Shown piece after piece: positions 20,762 to 33,204 of a stretch of 64,000 bases of DNA; position 1 is the first letter of the stretch; every line of letters begins with the position of its first letter. The stretch covers positions 71,933,910 to 71,997,909 of the forward strand of contig CM043960.1 of NCBI GenBank assembly GCA_014529385.2. The letters are read 5' to 3'. Made by a program: the position numbers and the translations under genes. Under the pieces are notes generated by a model. It was given only the letters and a program-made list of their open reading frames with translations, did no database searches and was not told the DNA's origin. The DNA is from Adiantum capillus-veneris. Taxonomy: Eukaryota; Streptophyta; Polypodiopsida; Polypodiales; Pteridaceae.

Positions 20762-21570
20762 AGGTATGAATTTTGGCCTTTCAACGAGTGATTTTCTCAT
20801 GTATGATGGCTTCTCCTCATAACGTCAGCTTTACAAATGTGCATTTCTTGAGTAAAAAATTACAAGGGTAAATCAAGCTCCATACTTAACAATCTCTCAA
20901 ATGGAGATTGATCTTCACCAAACATGTGACTACTTTCAGTACTCTTATCCTTGAATGTTCATCGAAGACCAGAAGAATCCCAACTTCTCCTTGTTAACCA
21001 CTTTTGTTAAAATGTCTGCAAGATTCTTTCTTGTGTGCACCTTTCCAACCTTTAGTTGTCCCTCTACTAAAAGAGTGCGTATGAAGTGATACCTCACTTC
21101 TATATGTTTTGTCCTTTAATTAAAGATTGAATTCTTTGCAAGATGAATGGTGCTTTGACTGTCACTATACAAGACACAATTGTCTTGTTTGTATACAATC
21201 TCCTCGAAATCTGTGAAGCCACAAAATTTCTTTGCTAGCCTCCATAAGAGCTACATATTCTCCTTTTGTGGTAGAAAGTGAGACCACTTTTTTGCAAAAT
21301 TGAAGCCCAACTTACTGTTGTGTCTCCAATGGTGAAGACGTAGCCGATAGTCCTTCTTCAAGTATCTTTGTCACCTGCCATATCTGCATCAGCATGTCCT
21401 TGCAAGAAAATGTCAGTGCTTGCAAAATACAAAGCCATGTATGAATTTTTGGTTTCCCAGTGAGTAATTTTTTCCAAGCACAATGGCTTCTCCTCATAAC
21501 AGGGCCCTTACAAATGTGCATTTCTTGAGTTAAAAAACAGAAAGGTAAATCAAGCTCCATACTTAACACT
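20762..21570 (-). mobile_element. Ty1/copia RNase H fossil between direct repeats
   Basis: The - strand of about 20960-21420 carries the end of a copia pol gene (RNase H region; a GHADAD-like start, a segment like TIGYVFTIGDTTVSW, then a TFYHKR-like stretch). It is flanked by two direct repeats of about 140 bases (20762-20905 and 21432-21570), both containing ATGGCTTCTCCTCATAAC and AAATCAAGCTCCATACTTAA. It is broken in several places and old. Confidence 0.65.
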
Positions 21571-21831
21571 ATGTATCCAACAAGTATATTCATAGTCCTA
21601 AGATACAACGTCTCACTCAAATATCCTCCCTCTACAAAGTGTATCTCTCATGAAAAATGTAGATATATGCTAGTAGCATCTCCTCTTATGGCACTCAATG
21701 AACGCTTTGATTTGTCTATGTTGTGGGTGTATGCTTGTCGCCCCCCCCCCCCCCTCCCTTCCGTTGAGGACCGCATTCAATGAACCATGGCATCACTTGG
21801 ACGTAGAAACATGAGAAGAGACAAATCTATA

Positions 21832-21872
<41 letters not shown>

Positions 21873-23377
21873 GGTGTTGATAATATATCAGGGAATGGAA
21901 ACAAATGAATATATCAAGGGTGTACCTTGTAATCTTGTTGATGTACAATGGGAGTTAAGACAAAAGGTCAGTAAATTCATCTTTGTACAATCTCACACCA
22001 TATAGCCTTATAATCATTAAGGCTTGGAAAAAAAGCTAGTGTAGAGTGCTTTAAAATTCAACAATAAAACTATGCTTTGAATGTCTTTTTTTTTTGGTAA
22101 AGATTCCCCTGCATAAACGTTAACGTTTTATAAGCTTTGGGAGCAAGTATTTTTATCCATGGCTGTGCTTGATTTTGGTTGCATGGTTCAAACTCATTCT
22201 AAGATAATCAAGAGAGAAGCATTAAGAATACAATGTTACCATGGTCTTGCTGGATATGGATACGGCGGCTCCCTTTGTAGCCAGATTGTTGCCATGTTTG
22301 GGTTTCAAGTTCGTTTATGAACTCTAGGGATGTGAAGGGATGCCATGGCTCGGTGTGAGCATGGCTTGCTGTTGCAAATTTTTTGCATTTTAATTTAATT
22401 CTCACTCACATTTTGCAAGTATTACCAAAAAATAATAATCTACAATGTTACCAATTTATATTAAGATTTACCTATGAAAGGGCTTGTCTTAGAGTCATTT
22501 GGCACAATGATGTTCATATTGTCAAAAACATGAAAGCCTTGCCGACAAGCAACATGACATACACATTACATTAAAGAAAAAAGCAAGTTGAGAAAAAGAT
22601 AGGCTAATGAAGTGAAGTAAAATGGTATCTACCCAATATCAATGCAAAGTGTGGATGTGAATGTGGCCAAAAGGAGAAATATTAGGGAAACTTTTTGAAG
22701 GTTATGGATGTTTTTTTTTAAAAAGGCATATTCATTATCATGTTCTTCACTAATCTTCTTTCTGGTGTATCAAGGGCATGGGGGCAGGTTGTTGAGGGTG
22801 GCTCCCCAGATAGCTGATGTAAGTTTGGTCTCTGGATGATGTCATGGCTCGGCACGAGCACGACAAGTTCTTGTAATTTTTTGAGATGATCAATATAATT
22901 CACTCACAATTGTGAGTTTTGAAAAAAAAAAAAAAAAACATATTAACTATCAATTGCATAAGAAAACAAGGCAAGGAAAAAGTTACTTATATTATTGTCA
23001 AGAAAACAAGGTCAAGGAAAGTGCTAGCTTGAAAGACATGTTCAACCATCTATATATTCTCAAGAAAACTTTAAACAAAGTAATTTAAAAGGATTGTGTG
23101 CCTCGATAATAAGAGGGGAATGCAAGGAAATTTCAAAAGTTTTTGACATCATGGGACACATATTGTGTTCTTTAATTAGTTGAGTTTGGAAGCTTCATGT
23201 GTAAAGTAGGGTTGCATGTGTTCTAGGAAATCATGCATATGCTTCATTGACTAACGTTTCTTTAAACCCTACCAAGGGCAACTTTCGAGGATTAGAGCTT
23301 TGTCTTCCCAAGGTTGCATTTTGACGACCATTTTTACCCATTTCGGGGTATTCTGTTCGTCTTTTGATAGGTGAGAT
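21571..23377. other. Non-coding spacer with microsatellites and SINE-like repeats
   Basis: Holds a C tract (about 21741-21755), (CT)n (about 21834-21868) and two related repeats. The repeats, about 22205-22440 and 22735-22940, share ATGGCTCGG, GAGCA and CACTCAC blocks near their ends; the second finishes in an A tract (22922-22938). The pair looks like a retroposon tail family, possibly SINE. No protein-coding gene is seen. Confidence 0.45.
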
Positions 23378-23700
23378 CGCACAAGAAGATTTAGAACTTT
23401 TAGGAAAACAGTCTTTCTCAATGTTTTTCATGCAATGCATAACATCATGAGCTTCTGTGAGGGAGGCGCCCCATACCTAGCTAGGTACGATTGAGGGCAG
23501 GGGACCCCCGGCCCCATCCCTCACCCCATACCTAGCTAGGTACAATTGGGGGCAGGGGACCGCCGGCCCGATGGGTGGGTTGGCAGTCCCCTTCCCCCAA
23601 TCGTACCTAGCTAGGTATGGGGCCCCTCCCTCAGAGAAGCTCATGATGTTGAGGTAAGTCACAATGTGGGAAATATTGTGAGAATTTGTCCAAAACTTCT
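23378..23700. repeat. Hairpin-bearing repeat, copy 1
   Basis: Contains a long inverted repeat: CATCATGAGCTTCTG near 23452 pairs with CAGAGAAGCTCATGATG near 23634. Inner arms carry CATACCTAGCTAGGTACGAT and its complement, plus a third copy of CATACCTAGCTAGGTAC near 23527. GC-rich and MITE-like. A diverged relative lies in intron 1 of the XTH gene. Confidence 0.75.
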
Positions 23701-24310
23701 TGTGCTAGAATGTGAGCTACTCTTCTGAAAATACAATGAAATTGCCAAAAATTCATCCATCCTGCATAATTGAAAGGCACGGATTCTTGCCAAAAGCAAC
23801 CCTGCGTTTTTGGCTTTTTAAAACAAGTGCAAGAAGAGAGTTAGAGGTACATTTGACTTTTGCGTGTGAACAATTGGATGATTGAAATGTAAATGGGTCC
23901 TTCCCTCTTCCCTTTCAAGAACCTCATATGGTCCTTTTGTTTTAGAATAGAACCCAACCTGACCCTTGCTTCTTGTTTATAAAGGACCTTTCAAAGGACG
24001 CAAATGAGGTCACTAATGAGCCTTAGTGGCCATACCTATAGCTCCCTACAAGCCTCATTACATACAATTTTCTTCATTCTTGCAGAAGTCCCATTACAGA
24101 CTTCTTCATTTTTTTACAATTTTATGAGCCATTTTTATATCAGATGAGTTCTTATTAAGCTACCTAAGTATGCTCAATTAAGGTGTAAAGTTCTTAATTT
24201 TTTAAGATTAAGATTCTGATTAAGGTTAGGGGTTGAGTTTATCAGCATTTTTTTAGCGGCTCTCTGATTCTCCTGCAAGGATTGGGTTGTTAATTATCAG
24301 GGGCCTCTGA
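23701..24310. other. Upstream region of the XTH gene
   Basis: About 600 bases with no ORF. It should hold the XTH promoter. A TTTATATC stretch near 24135 could be a weak TATA element, but its distance from the ATG is unusual and I do not rely on it. Confidence 0.3.
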
Positions 24311-24504
24311 ATGGGAGTTATGTGCAGAGGCTACATTGGTGGGCGATTCTACTTTCTAGTGGTGTGGATCATGATTGCAAGTAGGCAGGCAAGAGGGGAG
24401 GATGTGTCATCCTTCTTTAAGCTGTCGTCGTCGGAAAGAGCCAAATTTGTGGATGACAACCAAGAGATTCAGCTCTCATTGGATCAGAGCGATGGTAAGA
24501 ATCA

Positions 24505-24547
<43 letters not shown>

Positions 24548-27500
24548 GTGTGTGTGTGTGTGTGACAAGAAGATTTAGAAATTTTCTCATGTAGGAAAAG
24601 GGAGCCTTTTTCAGTGTTTTTCATATAATGCATAACATCATGAGCTTCTGCTGGAGAGGCAGCGCATACCTAGCTAAGTACGATTGGGAGCAACGGACCG
24701 TCGGCCCAGTGGGAGCTTTTGCTCGAGAGGCACCGCATATCTAGCTACGTTCGATTGGGAGGGCCAGGTGGAGTATGGGGTGCCTCCTTCACAGAAGCTC
24801 ATGATGTTAAGTCATAATGTGGGAATTATTGTGAGAATCTGTTCAAAACTTCAGCGTGTGCGTTTTGCAGGGTCCGGGTTCAGCTCGTATAGCGAGTTCT
24901 TGTTTGGGATGTTCAACATGCGCATCAAGATGATTCCTGGCGACTCTGCTGGCACCGTCACCACCTACTATGTACGTCTCCCCTCTCTTTTAATTTAAAG
25001 ATTGTACACCCTCAAGGCTCACCGTCGTTTAGTACCCAAACTTTGACCTACGTAGGGATGGCTTCCACAAGGCCTTTCTAGACTTGTGATGGAAAAAGCT
25101 TGTTGGTTAATGTTGGCAACCAGGGTTGCTTCTTGATGGGCATTTTATCCATTTTTGGGTATTTTGCTTGTTTTTAACTGGTGAAAATGTGCACAGCCTT
25201 GCAAAAAATACACTAAATTACAAAAATAACTATGCATTTTGAGAAATTTAAAAGGGAAGGGTGCTCATCAAAGATAAGTTGTGATGCCACTTGCGGACCA
25301 GTGCACTAAGTTTTCGGATTAAGGCCATGTAGCAATGCCAATGTTTTTTAATTTCACTACTTCTGTTTTTCTCCACACACAAAAAGCCAAAAAAAAATCC
25401 CATATTGCATGGAGTGTTGAAGTGACATTTTATGCTTAAGTTGGGGGCCACATGCACTCTATTAGATCATCTTGTGTGCCCTTGTGGCTATTCACCTTGT
25501 TTCTTCCTATTCCTTTTAAGAGGGGTAAGGTGTGTTTGCGCGCGCAAATAAAAGTTGTATGGTGAGCTTGCATGTCAAGATGCTATATATTGATGGAGAA
25601 TTTCATAAGATATGAACTTGATTATGAAGGTGTTCAGGTCTTTATATAGTTTTTGTCAATCCAATGGTATCTTAATCTTGTACAAAAAGCACTCCACATT
25701 AATAGACTAGCAAGCTGTACATATGTTTTTCTCAAAATTTCTTATCATAGAAATAATGAAATATATTCAAGATATATTTTGGCAATCTACAATGTTTAAC
25801 GTATGTACTTCTAAAAGGTGCCCTCTTCCCTTTCCCAAACTTTTCCCTTTTGAAATAGCAAGTTAATAAGGTGAAAGTATGTTAGTAACATACTATGATG
25901 TGCATGTAATCCATTAACCGACTTTCTTGATTTTCAACAATCAAAATGGATGCAGTTCACATCATTCGGGGCAACGCATGATGAGTTGGATTTTGAATTT
26001 TTGGGAAACCAAACAGGAGAGCCTATCATCCTACAAACCAATGTGTATGCAAGTGGGGTGGGAGATCGCGAGCAACGGATTTTTCTGTGGTTTGACCCTG
26101 CAGCAGACTTTCACAATTACACTCTTCTTTGGAACACTCAACAAGTTGTGTAAGTAGTGTCTTCTTTGGTCCATTGCAAAAAGAAGCTTGACTAGTTATG
26201 GGAATGCACATGCATAGTAGAAGTTTTTTTATGACCGAACATTGTTATGCAAGGTACAGCAATCATGTATTTATTACCAATTATAAGCCCGGTGTTCATA
26301 TACATTGATTAACCTCTTGACAAAGAAAAAATTGATTCTAAAACTCATCATAATCATGAATTGTAGATTCTTGTTGCCTTTACCTCATAATTGATGTATA
26401 TTATGCTTGACAATTGGATCAGATTGACTTAAGGAGGAATCTAAAGCAAGAAACTAGCTAGCATGATAATTGGGGGAATCTAGAACAGGACACTAGCTAG
26501 CATGATAATTGATGCTATTTTTTAAGAAGAGATCCTATTGTATTATCGGGGCGTTGAGACCTCATCAAGATTTTTATATACTAGATCAAGGAAAACTTCA
26601 TTGCTACTTACCCACATCTTCCAAAGGTAGCTTTTGAAAGACTATCCTATTGTGTCTTGATAGAATTAAAACAACAACACCAGCTTCCTTAGACATTGCC
26701 CAGCCTAGCCCCTTTGGATAATGATGACCTATCGAATGTAAGTTCCACATGACATGCACCAACACATGCTATTTGTAATCACTAAGCCTTCAAACAAAAC
26801 ACTTATTAGAACCATTGTGCTAGCAATTGAAAAGCTCAAAAGCCAATTCTTCAAAGATATGGTGTGAGCTTCTCGACAATAATTTGATATTAGTATATCT
26901 GGTTTCCAATTTAATGATGTTAATATAAGGAGAGTTTAACTCTTGCCATCTTATAACTTGAATCATTGGAAACTTCACCCACACGTGCACCTCAAATTAG
27001 TGTTGAGTACATTGCTTAAAGGTGCATAATGAAGAGCCATGCCTAGTTTGAAGGTGAATGCAAAAGCATTAAGCATATTTCCATCCCTTGTGTATTATCA
27101 TCATTCCATGGATGTAAAAGACTCTAAGCACATCTCAAGCACTTTTATGACTAGTGTATTAAATCTATGATGGGTCTCCTTATATATGCTACTTGGTAAC
27201 ATTATTTGATTCTTTGCTTTTATAGGTATGCAGATTAAGTTTCAAGCATGGTATGTTGCACTTGGGAATTATTAGCATTGGCGAAGTTGCTTTAAATATA
27301 TTGCCATGCACAGACTTCCATAGCCATTGTTCTGTGTATGTACAATGTGGCATTTCTTTTTGGAATGGTGGTTTGTTGATGCATATACCCTAATAAAGTT
27401 GAAAATTTTTTGATCAACATTATTATAACCTCTTACTATTTACGTAACCTCTATTGGCTTGCTTGTTTAGAGATTGCAAATTTTTTGAGCAATGTAATAC

Positions 27501-28412
27501 ATGACTACCTACCCAAATACATCTACATGTGTGCTTATATGAAGATAACTGATGTTCAGTTTACATCATTTATATGTTTCTACACTTTTAGTTGATGTAA
27601 TTTCATTCTAGATTCCCTAGATTAGCATCAATGTCTCACCAGCTTAGGATAGATAGAGTGTCTGTAACTAACTTGTTATTTCTTCCTCTTTCAAACAAAA
27701 GTATTTTGGTAGTGTTGTATATAAGAATTGAAGGACAAAGAGAGTGATCCTTTGCAGATTTTATGTGGATGGAGTTCCGATACGAGTATACCCAAATATA
27801 CAAGATGCAACAGGCGTTCCATACTTACAAGGGCAACCCATGTACCTATTTGGCACTATTTGGAATGGTGATTCATGGGCTACTCAAGGAGGCAAAATCA
27901 AAACTGATTGGACTCTAGCTCCATTCATTGCTTCCTATAGAGACTTCAGTGTAGATGCATGTGCAGATAAGGTAGCCACATCAACATGTGCCTCAACCAA
28001 ATGGTGGAATCAACAACAATATGAAGCCTTAGATAGTAGCTTGCTAGGGCAATTAAATTGGGTGAAGGAAAACTATATGGTGTATGACTATTGCACTGAC
28101 TATGCTAGATTTAATGCAACACCAATTGAATGTGGTTACACAACCCCCACGCCCTCCACTTCCCCAACTCTTCCACCTAATAGCTCCCCATTGGCACCTA
28201 CTAGCCCCTCCTCTGCAACCCCACCTCTCTCTCCAACATCCAATAGCCGCTCCTCTACAACCCCACCTCTCTCTCCAACATCCAATAGCTCTGCCGAGCC
28301 AATACCTCCTTCACTAGCCCCTTCGCAATCCAAAGCACCCAATTCAAATCATCTTCAATGGTTTCTTCATATAACTGTTGTGGCCATCTTCCTTTTCACC
28401 TTCACCACATGA
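24311..28412 (+). CDS. Xyloglucan endotransglucosylase/hydrolase (XTH)
   Basis: Glycoside hydrolase family 16 enzyme that cuts and rejoins xyloglucan in the cell wall. Exons are 24311-24494, 24871-24971, 25956-26149 and 27758-28412, all GT-AG, giving exactly 378 codons. A signal peptide (hydrophobic [11 protein letters not shown]) begins the protein. Exon 3 carries the catalytic motif [11 protein letters not shown], with the nucleophile and acid/base Glu. Exon 3 also has a HNYTLLW segment with an N-glycosylation site, and VDGVPIRVY runs into exon 4. The C-terminal XTH domain follows (YCTDYARF and paired Cys). Unlike most XTHs the protein continues for about 90 residues in a P/S/T-rich linker with a duplicated PPLSPTSNS unit, ending in a hydrophobic tail ([16 protein letters not shown]). 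The tail suggests membrane or GPI anchoring. The gene looks intact; intron 1 contains a hairpin repeat and (GA)n/(GT)n tracts. Confidence 0.92.
24507..24564. repeat. (GA)n(GT)n microsatellite in XTH intron 1
   Basis: About 19 GA units followed by about 9 GT units, starting 12 bases after the exon 1 donor. Confidence 0.9.
24567..24850. repeat. Hairpin-bearing repeat, copy 2, in XTH intron 1
   Basis: Matches copy 1 (23378-23700) across CAAGAAGATTTAGAA, GCATAACATCATGAGCTTCT, ACCTAGCTA and CAGAAGCTCATGATGTTA, then ATGTGGGAA.TATTGTGAGAAT. It is diverged and partly collapsed in the middle. It ends just before the exon 2 acceptor. Confidence 0.75.
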
Positions 28413-28608
28413 TGTGAACGCGTTCGTCTCCACAACCGTACAACTCGCTCTTTGTCTCAAGTTTATTCTTTCATTTTTTTTCCTTGAAAAACTCAAGCCA
28501 AGCACTAGACAAACCATGTACCATTTACAATTTTTTAATGTTGAATTCATTTTGTAGTAGTGGCATGCACTCCAAAGCAAAATTTGTGTGCATGCATGCA
28601 TATGCACC

Positions 28609-28610
<2 letters not shown>
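28413..28610. other. XTH 3' flank
   Basis: Likely 3' untranslated region and downstream spacer of the XTH gene. No obvious canonical AATAAA signal and no other gene. Confidence 0.4.

Positions 28611-28703
<93 letters not shown>
28611..28703. repeat. (GT)n(GA)n microsatellite
   Basis: About 31 GT units followed by about 14 GA units, directly joined to the reversed tail of a LINE-A fragment; on the LINE sense strand the tail is (TC)n. Confidence 0.95.
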
Positions 28704-28707
<4 letters not shown>

Positions 28708-28860
28708 AATGAAATGATTTGTTATATTTACGTCTTCTAAAGGCCAAAATAACCTATGAGACCAAAAAGTTACAATTGGTGAATCTGATATCATGTATGA
28801 GTGCGCAATTACAAAATTGCAAAGAACTAACACTAAAATACTAAGGAAAAAGGAAATGAA
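28704..28860 (-). mobile_element. LINE-A 3' end fragment
   Basis: On the - strand it ends TCTCATAGGTTATTTTGGCC, then a short link and CATTTCATTTCATC leading into (TC)n. It duplicates the tail at 29009-29165 with many small differences. Only the 3' untranslated end is present, as expected for a strongly 5'-truncated insertion. Confidence 0.8.
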
Positions 28861-28903
28861 TTTGAAGCTGATTCAGAATTCAGACCATATATAGGTTTTT
28901 TTT

Positions 28904-28934
<31 letters not shown>

Positions 28935-28954
28935 CAAATGAAATCTCTCATCAC

Positions 28955-28957
<3 letters not shown>
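28861..28957. repeat. Poly(T)/poly(G) tract
   Basis: About 16 T followed by about 22 G (roughly 28896-28933). No gene. Confidence 0.85.
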
Positions 28958-29014
<57 letters not shown>

Positions 29015-31345
29015 AATGAAATGTTATATTAACGTCTTCAAAAGGCCAAAATGGCCTATGAGACCAAAAAAAAAAGTTACAATTGGTGAATCTGATACCA
29101 TGTCTGAGTACAGAAATTACAAAGGTACAAAGAACTAACACTGAGACGCTAAGGAGAAAGGAAATGGGGGGGAGGGGTGTTTGTGGGTTCATATGAAATT
29201 TCTCATTGGTCGCTGTCGGATCTCATCGACCTCCTCCATGGTCAGTACTCTGGTAGGGCGTCTTGCATGTCGAGCTAGAGTGATTTGTATCTTTTGTTAC
29301 AGCCTTCGTCTGTAGTGGGAGACCCCCCAAGGTCGTGGACTGCTGGATCTGCCAAGTTCCGTGGCTCGATCAAGTATTGTACCTCTAGTATGAGTAGGCT
29401 CTGAGATTTGTTGTAATGACTGCTCCGTTGGCTCTCTTGTGGCTGGTGTAAATAAATCTGTGATTCGTCTCTGAGATTGTCTTTCCTCTTATGTTCTCAG
29501 CAAGCTCTCCCTAAGTTTGCGCAGCTCTAGCAGGAACAATCCGAGACACCTCTGATCCTTGTATCTCATGACTCTAGAAAAAGGTGCAAACCCTTCTCTG
29601 AACAGGTAGTGGAAGCGGCCGCGTATCTCATAGTATGCCGGGCAGTGACATGTGTAGTGCAACTCTGTCTCTAGCTCTAAGTTGCATAGGTGACATATCC
29701 TAGCTCCTGCAGGCACCCCTCGAAATCGGCCAGTCTCGATTTGGAGCTGATGTGAGAATGTGCGTATCTATCCAATAGCGCATCTTATCCCATGAGATAA
29801 GTGTGTGTCCTTGTATGCAGGCCTAGTCACAAAGCCGTCCTCCGTGAGTTGGAGAAGATGCTCTCTGTAGAAGGCCATCTTCGTGCCCAACTCCTGTGTC
29901 GGTTGTATACATGTGCTCCTGGTATGTAGTTGAATCAAATCCTGACGTATGAGTCTGGTGATCTCTGTCCGTGTGAGAGAGAGGGAGGGTGCATCTAGAG
30001 AGTATTGAAGCGGAGATAATCTATCCATCTTGAGACCATGCGACTAAACACATGCTGTCATCTGTCCATACCAACATACTGTATCGCCTTGTAGAGCTAG
30101 TTGTCAAGATGACTCCAAGGCAAGCCGAGCGTATCTGTCCCTAGGGAGATCCCATAGACCGTGCATAAAAGAAACTGATTTCGTCAACGCCTCCACCACG
30201 AGGGGGGGGGGGGGGGGGGGGTGGGGGCTCTCGGCTCGGATAATTTCATGTGGTACTGAGGCCTTAGCCCGAATCATCCGAGCGATCATCGAGACCAGAG
30301 GCCTCTCCATACATCTCCATCCATCTGTGTTGCCAGATCTCCCATGGTGGTCTACTGAGGGACCCCATACCTGAACTCCATAGATCATAGCTGGAGTCAC
30401 TAGAGTGTCAAAAAGCCAAAGCTTTGTTCGCGGTTCCTGAAATTGAACCTGCAAACACATCCTCTCCAGTCCTCCCAAAGCTACATATGCTCTCATCAGT
30501 CTAGTCTCTGATGCTCTCCTTAGTGAAAACACCAGTCCACCGAAGACTACTCCAAGATAAGTATATGCATCTGTGTACTCCACACTCTTGGCCATACATA
30601 AATGTGGGTGCCGACCTCCTGACCCACTGTGGTGTGGTGTTGAACACCATAACCTTGGTTTTCCCCAGATTGACAAACAATCCACTATCACGAGCAAATG
30701 TATGCAGAGCATCCAAGTGACGTTGCATCCCCTTTGGTGAGTCAAAGATCAGCACAATATCATCAACATATAGTAACATCGGAATCCATGTCCCTGCTAG
30801 TTGAGCCCCCCTGTCCCCCTGACGCTCTACATAGTCCGAAAACTCATCTACATACATCCCAAAAAGAGTCGGGGATAGGGGGCACCCCTGCTTTACTCCA
30901 ATATTGGAGAGGACCATGTCCGACATTCCCTCAGTGGTGCGTACCCGCCCCATCACTGTCCTGTACAGAGCCAGAATCCCCCAAATCAGCTCTGTAGGCA
31001 CACCCATGTCCTGTAATCTGCGTATGAGTCTGGCTCTCGGCATTGTGTCGAAAGCTTTGCGGAAATCCACAAAGCAACAATAGGTCCTCTTGCCATGGTG
31101 TCTACCCTCCTCAATAATAGCTCTGAGTGTCAGAATCTGGTCAAGAGTGGAGAAACCTCTCCTGAATCTTGCTTGCCCTGGTGCTATTATGCTCTCCACT
31201 CTGCCCATCTACTCAACTCTTGTTCAAGAATGGATGCATACAACCTAGCTAATGTGTGCCCAACCATGATGGTGCGATAATTCCCGGGAAACATGGGATC
31301 TCCCGACTTTAAAATAGGCACAATCGTGGACATACTCCAAGTCTT
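28958..31345 (-). mobile_element. LINE-A copy, 5'-truncated, with (TC)n tail
   Basis: The largest open piece (31208-30501) has the RT motifs [53 protein letters not shown] and [10 protein letters not shown] (catalytic YVDD). Further fragments continue through LFDTLVTPAMIYGVQVWG to a Cys/His region ([19 protein letters not shown]) at the C-terminus. The 5' end stops near STIVPILKSGDP, so the endonuclease and ORF1 are missing. A poly(G) run near 30202-30221 and a few frame changes break it. The 3' end is followed by about 25 GA units on the + strand. Confidence 0.9.
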
Positions 31346-32370
31346 AGAGAGAGAAATTTTAAAAAGTGAAATCTCTCTTTTTGAGCAGTAAATTACAATG
31401 ATGCATCATTCGCTAAATCAACACACTTGAAACTCCACTCATTACACAAATTTTGAAAATCAACAATGGTGCCATGTGATCCTGTTGCTAATGTTAGAAG
31501 TGGACGGCCTTTATGATCAATCCCCCTCTATTTATAGTTGGCTGTTTTTGGAGCTCTAACACGAAGAGCTCAAGGTTAAGGTCTTAATTTGAACATTTAT
31601 AGATTGGCTTGGAAATTGGGCGGTTATGATTTAACAATGTAGACAGAGGGAAGCAAGATTTGGAGGTATCTTCGAATACTACTCTTTGAAACAATATTTC
31701 TCTCTTTAAGGGAGCTAGATTTGCATTTGCATCCCAACCCAGGGAGTAACAGTTGGTATCAGAGCTTGCCTTCAACGGACCCGGGCACAGACGGTGGACA
31801 GCCAGACTGCAACCCAATTCGGTAAAGATAACATACCTTCAATTATGTCCGTGCTCAGCTAGGTTTCTTACAGCCTGACTATAAGGACCCATTTGAATTA
31901 TGGTTACCAAGAGACGAAGACAATGCTTCATGGCACTCTTGGGATGAAACTGGCCCAGATTGGCCTGGGAAAAGCCTTTTCTTAGTAAAACCTCCTGCAC
32001 ACTTTGGCTTTGTATTTAATAAAATGATGACTCTTGACACCAAGGCAGAAGGCCAACATGAGTTGTCAAGATTCTTCTGTTGGTGTGCACGTTTTAACCT
32101 TGGAGATTCGAAGTCTGGTATTGTGGACTCTTTTGTAGAGTTTTCAACTCCTCGTCACAAGTTCGGGTGGCTTGTTTCTGCTTCAGAGCTTTTCTACAAT
32201 GGCCTTCACTCCCTTGTCCCGAGTCTTTGATGTGTTGCCGATCTTTTGTGACTCTTACCGGTTCCGGTTTATCCTGTCAAGCATATGGGCTTCTGTAGTG
32301 CATACATATTTTGTAATTTTCTTACGTAATACAAAAGGGTCCTTTTCTTGCAAAAAACAAAAAACAAAAC
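31346..32370. other. Possible LTR-element remnant or retroposed fragment
   Basis: TTGGTATCAGAGCTTGCC near 31750 looks like a plant retrotransposon primer-binding site. It is followed by a 68-codon open stretch (32024-32230) with no recognised domain, and near 32330-32370 by an A-rich tail (GCAAAAAACAAAAAACAAAAC). Family and limits unclear; broken. Confidence 0.3.
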
Positions 32371-33204
32371 CCCCCATGACAGAGACTAGATGAAATAAGT
32401 CTAACAAGTGGGCTCAACCGACAGAGATCAGACAGTGAATCAACATGTGGTGGTGAAGTTCAATGGGAACAGCAACTTGTGGTTGTACAATGGGGAAGGA
32501 TCAAAGCCAGAACACATCAATACAGGAAATTTTAGATGGCTTTCATCAAAGGTAGAAGACTGCAAGGATGTAAGGAACATCTCTCTAAAAACCCTCACTT
32601 TGTCCGGATCTTGCTCAGAAGGCTGATTAACAAAACAACCAAAGAGCACAACTGTCATATCTGACGATTCAGTCCAGCACTCATATTCTTAGCTAAGGAA
32701 GTATTTGGAACGAGCTTTGAATCCAGCTCAAAGATGCAAACAGAATTGCCTATTAGCTTTTATATATAGCATCAGACCCTCTTGCCACAATGTGATTATA
32801 ATAATGAGGTTTAACAAGGGCAGACTTTTCTCCACTTGAACCTGAACTGTCATTTCTGGAATTAAAACAGCTCACATTATGATTATATGAAGGTCTCTTA
32901 CAAAAATCAGCTTCCACAGATGATAATGAAAGCATGATACCTTCTTCCTCTGAGGTAAATGTCTGTCAATCGATTTGTATAAATCAATGCATCTCTGCAA
33001 TACTACAGGTTGGGTGCTCAAAACTGTTGGTGAGAATGAATGCTGTACACTTGTGTTGGGAGAAGATCTAAGCAATATTTGCTGGTATGAACTGCTATAC
33101 ATCACTATAGATAGACTGGTAGTGAACTCCAAATTTCTGCGTCACTTTTTACAAGAGGCTTGACATAGAAATGCCCTGGTTGCAACGCCACATTTGCAAG
33201 CCTT
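32371..33204. other. Spacer downstream of the ValRS gene
   Basis: Contains short ORFs on both strands (for example 32408-32626 + and 32440-32658 -) with no recognised motif. It includes the presumed 3' untranslated region of the ValRS gene on the - strand. Confidence 0.35.

Noticed and set aside
23450-23652. CRISPR-like array or riboswitch in the GC-rich hairpin
   Set aside because: The repeats are few, palindromic and unequal in spacing, in a plant nuclear context with spliced genes; a MITE-like repeat is the simpler reading.
28525-28833. Ser/Leu and Thr/His repeat ORFs over microsatellites (also 5705-6115, 45299-45772)
   Set aside because: They are (CT)n, (CA)n or (GT)n read in all frames; no flanking coding signal.
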